In this document: one piece after another, positions 54,068 through 62,047 of the stretch
How positions within the stretch are numbered: the first letter of the stretch is position 1
How the letters are laid out: every line of letters starts with the position of its first letter
DNA from: Streptomyces sp. NBC_01142
Lineage (GTDB): Bacteria; Actinomycetota; Actinomycetes; Streptomycetales; Streptomycetaceae
Direction: 5' to 3'
Assembly: GCF_026341125.1 (NCBI RefSeq)
Contig: NZ_JAPEOR010000002.1
Coordinates: 2,845,001 to 2,909,000, forward strand
Length of the DNA: 64,000 nt
Program-made: the position numbers and the translations under genes
The notes under the pieces: generated by a model
Seen by the model: the letters and a program-made list of their open reading frames with translations, nothing else
Told to the model about the DNA's origin: nothing
The model's database searches: none

Positions 54068-55384
54068 ATGGTGGTCGGACGGGTGCGCCGCTGGCGCGAT
54101 CGGTGGCAGGCGCGCAGCAGGCTGCAGAAGATTGACCTCTACTCGCGCGCCACCCTGTGCGTCCTGGTCTGGTTCCTGATGGCGACCTGGAGCGCACTCC
54201 CGCTCCTCTCAGGCCTCCGGGACGAGCCGCTGCACCTGGCCCTCGGCGCGGCGCTGTTGGCGGTGAACATCGCGCAGTGCGTGGTCAGCAACCGCTCCAT
54301 CGGCCCGGCGTTCGACCACTATCTCGGCACATCGGTCTTCCCGCGTGTGCGGCTGGTGGCGCCGCTGGTGCTGCTGGGCGTGGCGGTGGCACTGGTGGCG
54401 GCACTGGTGGCGGTGAACGGCATCGAGGACGGCGGGGTCGCGTTCCTCATGATGGACATTCCGCTGGCCTTGACGATTCCGTACTCCCTGCTCGTACCGG
54501 TCCGGACCTTCCTGCTGCAGTACGTGGTGTTCGCCGCGCTGCACTTCGGGGTCTTCGCGGCCGTCGGAGTGCGCGGCGGCGCGCTGGCCGCGCTGCTTCC
54601 GATGCTGCTGCTCAGCTGCTTCCTGACGGTGGTGACCGTACGGCCCGGGGCCTGGAGTCTGCAGGTGATGTGGCAGGCGGAGGAGGCCAGGGACGTACAG
54701 GCGCGGCTGGCGGTCGCGGAGGAACGGCTGCGCTTCGGCCGGGACATGCACGACGTACTCGGGCGGAATCTCGCGGTGATCGCGTTGAAGAGCGAGCTGG
54801 CCGTGCAGCTGGCCCAGCGCGGGAGGCCCGAGGCGGTGGCGCAGATGGTGGAGGTCCAGCGGATCGCCCGGGAGGCGCAGAAGGAGCTGCGGGAAGTGGT
54901 ACGCGGATACCGGGAGGCGTCGCTCGGGGTGGAACTGGAAGGCGCACAGAGCGTGTTGAAGGCGGCGGGCATCGACTGCCGGATCGAGGGGGACGGCAGG
55001 GAGCTGCCGGAGGCGGTCCAGTCGGCGCTGGGATGGGTCGTACGGGAAGCGACGACCAATGTGCTGCGGCACGGGGACGCCCGGCGCTGCACCATCTCCC
55101 TGGCGGCACTGGGGGGACGCGTGGCACTCGTCGTCGAGAACGACGGACTCGACGACGGACTCGACGACGGGGCGACCGGGGCGGATGGGATGGCCAGGGT
55201 GGATGCGGCGGATGGGATGGATGGGGTGCGCGGGGTGGCGGATGCGCCCGGCACCCCCGGTTCGGGGCTCGCGGGACTGCGTGAGCGGCTGGCCGCGCTC
55301 GACGGCACACTGGGCGCCGGCCGTACCGACAAGGGCCTGTTCCGGCTGACCGCGAAGATCCCCCTCCCGCAGGAGGCACGATGA
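54068..55384 (+). CDS. sensor histidine kinase (HisKA_3 type)
   Basis: Membrane sensor kinase of 438 aa with about six N-terminal hydrophobic helices (residues 30-205), a short coiled linker, and the HisKA_3 dimerisation/phosphoacceptor motif GRDMHDVLGRNLAVI (His near residue 228). The HATPase domain (N-box VVREATTNVLRHG, G-box SGLAGLRERL) has a 40-residue Asp/Gly/Met-rich insertion between these boxes (about 359-398). DesK-like architecture. Start ATG 54068; a GTG follows directly. Confidence 0.92.
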   Translation: MVVGRVRRWRDRWQARSRLQKIDLYSRATLCVLVWFLMATWSALPLLSGLRDEPLHLALGAALLAVNIAQCVVSNRSIGPAFDHYLGTSVFPRVRLVAPLVLLGVAVALVAALVAVNGIEDGGVAFLMMDIPLALTIPYSLLVPVRTFLLQYVVFAALHFGVFAAVGVRGGALAALLPMLLLSCFLTVVTVRPGAWSLQVMWQAEEARDVQARLAVAEERLRFGRDMHDVLGRNLAVIALKSELAVQLAQRGRPEAVAQMVEVQRIAREAQKELREVVRGYREASLGVELEGAQSVLKAAGIDCRIEGDGRELPEAVQSALGWVVREATTNVLRHGDARRCTISLAALGGRVALVVENDGLDDGLDDGATGADGMARVDAADGMDGVRGVADAPGTPGSGLAGLRERLAALDGTLGAGRTDKGLFRLTAKIPLPQEAR

Positions 55385-55995
55385 CCATGCCCGTACGGGT
55401 ACTGCTCGCCGATGACGAGCATCTGATCCGGGGCGCGCTGGCGGCGCTGCTCGGGCTCGAGGACGATCTCGTGGTGGTCGCCGAGGCCGCGACAGGGCCC
55501 GAGGCGCTCGCCATGGCGCGGGCGCACCGGCCGGACGTGGCGGTGCTGGATCTTCAGATGCCCGGCGCGGACGGTGTGAGGGTGGCCACATCTCTGAGAG
55601 CGGAACTGCCCGGGTGCAAGACGATGATCGTGACGAGCCACGGGCTGCCCGGCCATCTCAAACGGGCGCTGGTGGCGGGCGTGCGGGGCTTTGTACCGAA
55701 GACGGTCAGCGCCCAGCGGCTGGCCGAGATCATCCGCACGGTGCACGCCGGAAACCGTTATGTGGACCCGGAGTTGGCGGCCGACGCGATCTCGGCAGGG
55801 GACTCTCCGCTGACCGCCCGGGAGGCGGAGGTGCTGGAGCTGGCGGCGGACGGGGCGCCGGTCGCGGAGATCGCGGAGCGGGCGTCGCTGTCCCAGGGGA
55901 CGGTACGGAATTACCTCTCCTCGGCCGCCTCCAAGCTCGGGGCCGAGAATCGCCATACGGCAGTACGGCTCGCACGGGAGCGAGGTTGGGTATAG
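55381..55995 (+). CDS. response regulator, NarL/LuxR type
   Basis: Two-component response regulator of 204 aa. Receiver domain with phospho-acceptor Asp57 (AVLDLQMPGADG), Ser/Thr at MIVTSHG and Lys at VPKTVSAQRL. LuxR-type HTH at about 143-200 (LTAREAEVLELAADGAPVAEIAE). ATG overlaps the kinase stop (ATGA). By analogy with other TCS-ABC modules it probably regulates the adjacent transporter. Confidence 0.95.
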   Translation: MTMPVRVLLADDEHLIRGALAALLGLEDDLVVVAEAATGPEALAMARAHRPDVAVLDLQMPGADGVRVATSLRAELPGCKTMIVTSHGLPGHLKRALVAGVRGFVPKTVSAQRLAEIIRTVHAGNRYVDPELAADAISAGDSPLTAREAEVLELAADGAPVAEIAERASLSQGTVRNYLSSAASKLGAENRHTAVRLARERGWV

Positions 55996-56017
55996 TGGTC
56001 TCCGCGCCACGGCGCAT

Positions 56018-56090
56018 GCGGACGTAGCTCAGTTGGTAGAGCGCAACCTTGCCAAGGTTGAGGTCGCCAGTTCGAACCTGGTCGTCCGCT
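56018..56090 (+). tRNA. tRNA-Gly (GCC), copy 2
   Basis: Complete cloverleaf with anticodon GCC. Differs from copy 1 in the D-, anticodon- and T-stem pairs. Confidence 0.95.
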
Positions 56091-56098
56091 CAGTGCAA

Positions 56099-56129
56099 GA
56101 AGGCCCCGGTCATCGCGACCGGGGCCTTC
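56099..56129. terminator. terminator between tRNA-Gly and purC
   Basis: Perfect 13-bp stem (56099-56111 with 56117-56129), loop ATCGC. Placed to act in both directions, since purC converges from the other side. Confidence 0.85.
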
Positions 56130-56137
56130 TTCGTGCT

Positions 56138-57037
56138 CTATGACCAGGTGTTCCCGGTGAGGAGCTCGTACGCCTCCAGGTACTTGGCCCGGGTCGCGTC
56201 GGTGATCTCCTGCGGGAGGGCGGGCGGCGGCTGCTCGCACTTGCGGTCCCAGCCGGAGGCGGGCGAGGTCAGCCAGTCACGGACGTACTGCTTGTCGTAC
56301 GACGGCTGGGCGCGGCCCGGCTCCCAGGTCGCGGCCGGCCAGAAGCGCGACGAGTCCGGCGTCAGCACCTCGTCGGCGATGATCAACCGGTCGCCCTCGA
56401 AGCCGAACTCGAACTTTGTGTCGGCGAGGACGATGCCGCGGTCGCGGGCGATGCCGCGAGCCCTGCCGTACACGGCGAGGGTCGTCTGGCGCAGCTGGGC
56501 GGCGGTCTCCGCGCCGACCTGGCGGGCCACTTCCTCGTAGCTGACATTCTCGTCGTGATCACCGACGGCCGCCTTGGTGGCGGGCGTGAAGATCGGGGCG
56601 GGGAGCTCGGAGCCGTCGCTGAGGCCCTCGGGCAGTGCGAGGCCGCAGACCGTACGGGACTCGTTGTACTCCGCCAGGCCCGAGCCGGTGAGATAGCCGC
56701 GGGCGACGCACTCGACGGGGACCATCCGGAGGGACTTGCAGACGAGGGTGCGGCCCGCCCAGTCCGCGGGGGCGCCCGCGGGCACCTCGGTGGAGATGAC
56801 GTGGTTCGGGACGAGGTCCTGGAGGCGCTCGAACCACCAGAGCGAGAGCTGGGTGAGGACCCGTCCCTTGTCGGGGATCTCGGTGGGCAGCACCCAGTCG
56901 TAGGCGGAGATACGGTCGCTGGCGACCATCACGAGGTCGCCCGCCTCGTTCTCGTACAGGTCGCGCACCTTGCCGGTGTGCAGATGTACCAGGCCCGGCA
57001 CCTGAAGCGGCTCGGGCTTTTCGACGAATCCGGACAC
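56138..57037 (-). CDS. purC: SAICAR synthetase
   Basis: Purine step 7: CAIR, Asp and ATP to SAICAR. Protein of 299 aa with the signatures LHTGKVRDLYEN near residue 20, VASDRISAYDWVLPTEIPDKG near 40, VECVARGYLTGSG near 110 and LADTKFEFGF near 208. GTG start after GGGGAGG. Stands alone, convergent with a tRNA-Gly gene. Confidence 0.97.
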   Translation of the reverse strand: MSGFVEKPEPLQVPGLVHLHTGKVRDLYENEAGDLVMVASDRISAYDWVLPTEIPDKGRVLTQLSLWWFERLQDLVPNHVISTEVPAGAPADWAGRTLVCKSLRMVPVECVARGYLTGSGLAEYNESRTVCGLALPEGLSDGSELPAPIFTPATKAAVGDHDENVSYEEVARQVGAETAAQLRQTTLAVYGRARGIARDRGIVLADTKFEFGFEGDRLIIADEVLTPDSSRFWPAATWEPGRAQPSYDKQYVRDWLTSPASGWDRKCEQPPPALPQEITDATRAKYLEAYELLTGNTWS

Positions 57038-57149
57038 GGTTCCTCCCCGTGGTTATGTCCAACGGGTCCGATTCTCCCGTATGCCGGGAGGGCGGGCCCG
57101 GCCAGGGGGGCCCGGAGCCTCTTCGCCGTTCTCGCCGTTCTCGAAGCCT

Positions 57150-58610
57150 CTAGTCCCGCTTGCAGATGCGGTCGAGGAGATTGGCGGTCGCGCGCTGTAC
57201 TCGGGTGTCGATATGGCCGGGCCGGTCCAGCGCCGGGGACCAGGCGAAGGTGCCGGAGGCGAAGACCAGGGCGCCGGAGGGGGCGCGGTAGAGCGAGGTC
57301 TCCTGGTGGCGGGTGACGCCGTCGCCGTCCTGGTAGGGCGAGTGGGCGAGCAGGATCCGGCCCTGGTGCTCGGGGAGCGCGGTGCGCGGGAAGTAGCGGT
57401 CGGCCTCGCCCGCGACCAGCCCGGGGATCTCGTCGCCGTCGCCTGCGCCGGCCGCCTCCCAGAGCCAGTGGTCCGCGTTCCGTACGACCAGGGGGTGCGG
57501 CTCCGGGACCCGTCCCGCGTACTGAATGCCCAGCAACTGCTGCTCGGCCCGGTCGATCTCGCGCCACAGCGCGGGCTTCCCGGGGCCGCGGCGCTTGCGG
57601 CAGGTGAGGAGGCGGTCGGGTACGCCGGAGGCGGACGGGCCGAGCTCGACCTGCCAGTACATGGTGTTGGCGGAGAGGAAGACGAGTGAGGTGCCGTGGT
57701 CGCGGGCGCGCTCGACGGTGCGGCGCATGGGGGCCGACCAGTACTCGTCGTGGCCGGGGAAGACCAGTCCGCGGTAGCGGGTGGGGTCGACGCGGCCGGC
57801 GTGGAGGTCTCGGGTGTCGGCGTAGGCGACGTCGTAGCCGTACCGCTCGGCCCAGCGGATGAAGTCGTAGGCATGGCCGACATGGAGGGGCAGGCCCGCG
57901 CCCGCGTACGGACGGTCGAAGGAGACCGTGATGGCGGCGTCCTCCTCGCCCAGGAGCCGGCCGGCTTCGTCCCACGCGTGGTAGAGGCTGGCGCCGGTGC
58001 GGCCGTCCTCCGGGTAGAGGTTGTACGCCTGCCAGGTGATGTCGGGCAGGAGCAGCAGGAGGTCGGCGGGCTGGTCGTCGCGGACCGTGAAGGGGATGTG
58101 GGAGCGGTAGCCGTCACCGGTGGTGAGCACGGCGACATACGCGCCGATCGACCAGTAGGAGGGGATCTGCAGCCGCCAGGAGAGCCACCAGTGGTGGCAG
58201 GAGACGGTGCGGTCGGCGGTGAGCGGGGACGGCTGGACGATGCCGGAGAGGCGGGGGCTGGTGGTGATCTTGGCCGCTCCGTCGCCGGCGTAGTGCCCGA
58301 TGCGGTAGATGTCGACGGAGAACTGCTGCGGCGGGTCCACGGTGATGTGGAAGTCGATCGACTCGCCGGGCGCCGCCGCGCCGGTGGACGCGAAGCCCTT
58401 GATCTGGCGGCGTACGTCGTCGGCGGTACGGGGTCCGCCGGAGCCGCCCCGGGCCAGGTTGGGGTCGGCGTACCAGGGGACGACCTGGCCGGTGTCGCCG
58501 AAGTAGTGCTCGCCGCCGCGCAGCCAGGGGAGCGGGCCCTGCCCGAAGGGGTCCGTGACCGCGTGGGCGAGAGCGCCCGATTCCCATCGCCGGATCTGCT
58601 CCGCCCCCAT
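57150..58610 (-). CDS. N,N-dimethylformamidase large-subunit-like protein
   Basis: Predicted soluble protein of 486 aa related to the large subunit of N,N-dimethylformamidase. No signal peptide or membrane helix is seen. Blocks visible: an immunoglobulin-like N-terminal part (SIDFHITVDPPQQFSVDIYRIGHYAG), then the conserved core LLLPDITWQAYNLY, HVGHAYDFIRWAE and YRGLVFPGHDEYWS. The last two fit a glutamine-amidotransferase-like fold; I do not see a clear catalytic Cys. The real substrate is unknown; no small subunit is adjacent. ATG 58610 has GGGAGG upstream. Confidence 0.8.
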   Translation of the reverse strand: MGAEQIRRWESGALAHAVTDPFGQGPLPWLRGGEHYFGDTGQVVPWYADPNLARGGSGGPRTADDVRRQIKGFASTGAAAPGESIDFHITVDPPQQFSVDIYRIGHYAGDGAAKITTSPRLSGIVQPSPLTADRTVSCHHWWLSWRLQIPSYWSIGAYVAVLTTGDGYRSHIPFTVRDDQPADLLLLLPDITWQAYNLYPEDGRTGASLYHAWDEAGRLLGEEDAAITVSFDRPYAGAGLPLHVGHAYDFIRWAERYGYDVAYADTRDLHAGRVDPTRYRGLVFPGHDEYWSAPMRRTVERARDHGTSLVFLSANTMYWQVELGPSASGVPDRLLTCRKRRGPGKPALWREIDRAEQQLLGIQYAGRVPEPHPLVVRNADHWLWEAAGAGDGDEIPGLVAGEADRYFPRTALPEHQGRILLAHSPYQDGDGVTRHQETSLYRAPSGALVFASGTFAWSPALDRPGHIDTRVQRATANLLDRICKRD

Positions 58611-58829
58611 GCTGCGCCCTCCCTCGGTGTCCCCGGGACCGCTGTGATGCGCCGATTGTTCAGCGCCGGTCTCCAGCACATCACATAACGCACGCACTCC
58701 GTCACCGTTCGTCGCGAATTGACGTGAATGGAACGTTGGACTCCGCACGGGCGGGGCATCCGCCGCCCCGGCACCGGCAGCAGTTCCCCGTCCGCACCGC
58801 CGGAGGGGCGCCCGGCGGCGGACCCGGCT

Positions 58830-60524
58830 CTACACCAGGCGGACGGGCTTCTCCGGGCGGACGCCCAGGGAGCGCAGCCAGGCGCGCAGCGGGGTCGCGT
58901 TGCCGTCCTCGACCAGGCTCAGGACCGGGCTGCCCAGGTCCCCCCGGCGTTCACCGTCGATCAGGAGGGCCGGGCCGTCGAGCCAGTCGAGGCCGGGGGC
59001 CGCGCCCGCGGTGTCGACGGCGGTGCAGCAGACCATCGCGGTGACATGGTCGGCGAGCAGCTCGCGGCCGGTGCGAGGCGGCTGCAGCGGGAACAGCGGC
59101 AGCGGGTCCGTGCCCCCCAGCGCCAGGACGTCGCCGGTGCCGTCCGTCGGAGCCGCCAGGGCCGCCGGTGACGCGGCGGAGGGGGTCGCTGCGGCCTCGC
59201 GGGCCGCCTCCTCGCGGGCGACCTCCGCGCTGATCCCGGCCGCCAGGGCCTCGCTCGCATCGACCGGAACCGTCCCGAGGACACCGCGGGCGGAGAGATG
59301 GTCCATCACCCGCGCGAGAGTCGGACCCTCGGGGCTGGTCGACGGAGGTACGCCCATGCCGTCCAGGACCCGGTGGAGACGGGCCGCTTCCGTACGCCAC
59401 TTACGGTCGACGACCTCTTCCGGATACTGCTGCCAGTCCACCGGGGACCAGTCGGGGCCCGCATCGGCCGGGCCGCCGTGGAAGAGGCGGGCGGCCAGCA
59501 GCGACGCGGCCTCGTCGACCGCGCCCGGCTCCTCGAGGAGATCGCAGGCGGGGCGCTCGCCCAGCCGGGAGGTGAAGCCCTCGGCGAGGCGGTCGCGGCG
59601 GGAGAGCTCGGTCAGGGCGGAGACGACGCCCGCGTCGAGCCGGGAGGGCCAGCGGCCCATGCGCCAGGCGGGCAGTGCCACCCGGGTCAGCAGCCGGTCC
59701 CAGCCGGCGTAGGCGAGGCCCACCTGCTCCTGGGCGACGATCCGCAGACCGTAATCCACAGCCTGTGCACGCTCCGAGGCGGCGGCCGCGACGCCCCGCT
59801 CCATCTCGGCGGCATGGACCTGGCAGCTGCGCAGCAGCACCCGCGTGACCTGGCCGACGAAGCCGAACGCCAGCGTGCGTATGAAGCCGTGCCCGGGGCG
59901 GGCGGCGTCGGCGACCGCGGCATCCAGGCCCCGCACGAAACGGCGCGCCGCGGCTATGTCGGGGTGGGCGGAGGGGCCGGTCCCGGCGACGACCGGCGCG
60001 AGCACCGCCCGCAGCTCCGCCACCCGCATCCACCACAGGAAGGGCGAGCCGATCACCAGCACGGGCGCGTCGGCCGTCCGGCGTCGGCGCCCGCCCCGTA
60101 TCGCATGCGCAGGGTGCGTACGGTCCTCGAGCCAGCTGTCGCAGTCGGGGGTGAGGGCCAGCGCGGAGGGCGCGGGCACCTCGAGCCGCTCCGCCAGATC
60201 CCGCACCAGCCGGTACAGATCGGGGGCCGCCCGCTCCGCGAGCTCCACGGTCGGGCTGAGCGCCGGACTGGCTCGTACGATCACGGCGGAGACGGCCGCG
60301 GCGAGCAGCAGGACGACGACCGCGCAGACCGTCACGGCCCAGCGCGCCGCATCCCAACTCCCGCCGGCCATATGTCCCGTCGCACCGCCCGCGAGCAGCA
60401 CCACGGCGACGGCCGCGGGCAGCAGTGCCACGGCCAGTGCCCTACTGCGGATGCGCAGCACGGCGAGAGCTCGTGAGCGCGCGCCCAGCGCGCCCATCGA
60501 CTCACCGATACCGGTACCGGACAC
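58830..60524 (-). CDS. membrane protein with degenerate M48 peptidase-like domain
   Basis: Protein of 564 aa with two N-terminal hydrophobic helices (about residues 30-85), the usual layout of M48 membrane peptidases. At the position where M48 enzymes have the HExxH zinc motif, after ELRAVLA, this protein reads PVVAGTG, so it should be catalytically dead. It continues with a large soluble part rich in Arg and Ala. Function unknown; it could bind rather than cut membrane proteins. GTG start. Confidence 0.68.
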   Translation of the reverse strand: MSGTGIGESMGALGARSRALAVLRIRSRALAVALLPAAVAVVLLAGGATGHMAGGSWDAARWAVTVCAVVVLLLAAAVSAVIVRASPALSPTVELAERAAPDLYRLVRDLAERLEVPAPSALALTPDCDSWLEDRTHPAHAIRGGRRRRTADAPVLVIGSPFLWWMRVAELRAVLAPVVAGTGPSAHPDIAAARRFVRGLDAAVADAARPGHGFIRTLAFGFVGQVTRVLLRSCQVHAAEMERGVAAAASERAQAVDYGLRIVAQEQVGLAYAGWDRLLTRVALPAWRMGRWPSRLDAGVVSALTELSRRDRLAEGFTSRLGERPACDLLEEPGAVDEAASLLAARLFHGGPADAGPDWSPVDWQQYPEEVVDRKWRTEAARLHRVLDGMGVPPSTSPEGPTLARVMDHLSARGVLGTVPVDASEALAAGISAEVAREEAAREAAATPSAASPAALAAPTDGTGDVLALGGTDPLPLFPLQPPRTGRELLADHVTAMVCCTAVDTAGAAPGLDWLDGPALLIDGERRGDLGSPVLSLVEDGNATPLRAWLRSLGVRPEKPVRLV

Positions 60525-60737
60525 AGCCGGACCTCACCCCCTCTGCCCTGCGACGGTGTTGCTCACTCCCCCACTGTGGCACCCACCACTGACATCGCAA
60601 TGCCGGTGGGCCAAGTGCCGGAACGCCTGCGCCGCACCCTAGTTGGGGGCTTCGGCGGGCGTCATCCGGATAGCTCAGCCGTCACTCGATGGAATGGCTT
60701 TGGGTAAAGGTGATGACGGTTTCCGGGCCCTAGGGGT

Positions 60738-61988
60738 TCACTCCCCCGCGGCCTTGCGTGCGATGTCCGTACGGTGCTGCGAACCGTCCAGCCGGATCCG
60801 GGCCACCGCCCGGTACGCCCGCTCCCTGGCCTGCGAGAGGTCCTTGCCGGTCGCGGTGACCGACAGCACCCGGCCGCCGGCACTCACGACCGCGTCACCG
60901 TCCCGCTTGGTTCCGGCATGCAGGACGTACGCATCGGGGGCATCCTTCGCCGTGACCTCGTCCAGTCCTTCGATCGGGTCGCCGGTGCGCGGGGTGTCCG
61001 GGTAGTTGTGCGAGGCGACGACCACGGTGACGGCTGCTTCGTCGCGCCACCGCAGCGGCGCCTGGACGTCCAGGGTGCCCTGGGCGGCGTTGAGCAGGAC
61101 ACCCGCGAGCGGCGTCTTCAGACGGGCCAGGACCACCTGGGTCTCCGGGTCGCCGAAGCGGGCGTTGAACTCGATGACCCGCACACCGCGCGAGGTGATC
61201 GCCAGACCCGCGTACAGCAGCCCCGAGAAGGGCGTACCGCGGCGGTGCAGCTCGTCGACGGTGGGCTGGAGGACGCCGGCCATGACCTCGTCGACCAGGT
61301 GGGGGTCGGCCCACGGGAGCGGGGAGTACGCGCCCATGCCGCCGGTGTTGGGGCCCTCGTCGCCGTCGAGGGCGCGCTTGAAGTCCTGGGCGGGTGTCAG
61401 CGGAAGGACCGTACGGCCGTCGGTGATGGCGAAGAGGGAGACCTCGGGGCCGTCGAGGAACTCCTCGATGACGACCCGGCCGCAGGCCAGCGCGTGCTCG
61501 CGGGCGGCGGCGAGGTCGTCGGTGACGACGACACCCTTTCCGGCGGCGAGACCGTCGTCCTTGACCACGTAGGGAGCACCGAAGGCGTCGAGGGCCTCGT
61601 CGATCTCTTCGGGGGTCGTACAGACATAGCTACGGGCCGTGGGCACTCCGGCCGCCGCCATCACGTCCTTGGCGAAGGCTTTGGAGCCCTCCAGCACGGC
61701 CGCCTCGCCGGAGGGGCCGAAGCACGGGATGCCCGCCGCCCGCACGGCGTCGGCGACCCCGGCGACGAGCGGCGCCTCCGGGCCGACGACGACGAGCTCG
61801 GCCGCCAGCTCGCCGGCGAGCCGTGCCACGGCAGCGCCGTCCAGCGCGTCCACCGGGTGCAGCTCGGCGACCTCGCCGATGCCGGCGTTTCCGGGGGCGC
61901 AGTGCAGCGCGGTGACGTCGGGATCGAGGGAGAGAGAGCGGCACAGGGCGTGTTCGCGGGCGCCGCCGCCGATGACAAGGACCTTCAC
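60738..61988 (-). CDS. purD: phosphoribosylamine-glycine ligase
   Basis: Purine step 2: phosphoribosylamine, Gly and ATP to GAR. Protein of 416 aa with N-terminal [14 protein letters not shown], an ATP-grasp domain ([16 protein letters not shown] near 142, [11 protein letters not shown] near 220, [12 protein letters not shown] near 290) and the usual C-terminal domain. GTG 61988 chosen because it gives the canonical N-terminus; the frame is open far upstream. Confidence 0.97.
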   Translation of the reverse strand: MKVLVIGGGAREHALCRSLSLDPDVTALHCAPGNAGIGEVAELHPVDALDGAAVARLAGELAAELVVVGPEAPLVAGVADAVRAAGIPCFGPSGEAAVLEGSKAFAKDVMAAAGVPTARSYVCTTPEEIDEALDAFGAPYVVKDDGLAAGKGVVVTDDLAAAREHALACGRVVIEEFLDGPEVSLFAITDGRTVLPLTPAQDFKRALDGDEGPNTGGMGAYSPLPWADPHLVDEVMAGVLQPTVDELHRRGTPFSGLLYAGLAITSRGVRVIEFNARFGDPETQVVLARLKTPLAGVLLNAAQGTLDVQAPLRWRDEAAVTVVVASHNYPDTPRTGDPIEGLDEVTAKDAPDAYVLHAGTKRDGDAVVSAGGRVLSVTATGKDLSQARERAYRAVARIRLDGSQHRTDIARKAAGE

Positions 61989-62047
61989 GGCAGCCAGCCT
62001 AGCCGCCGGGGCGGATGTCCTTGTACGGGTGTCCGAGGGGCAGGCCC

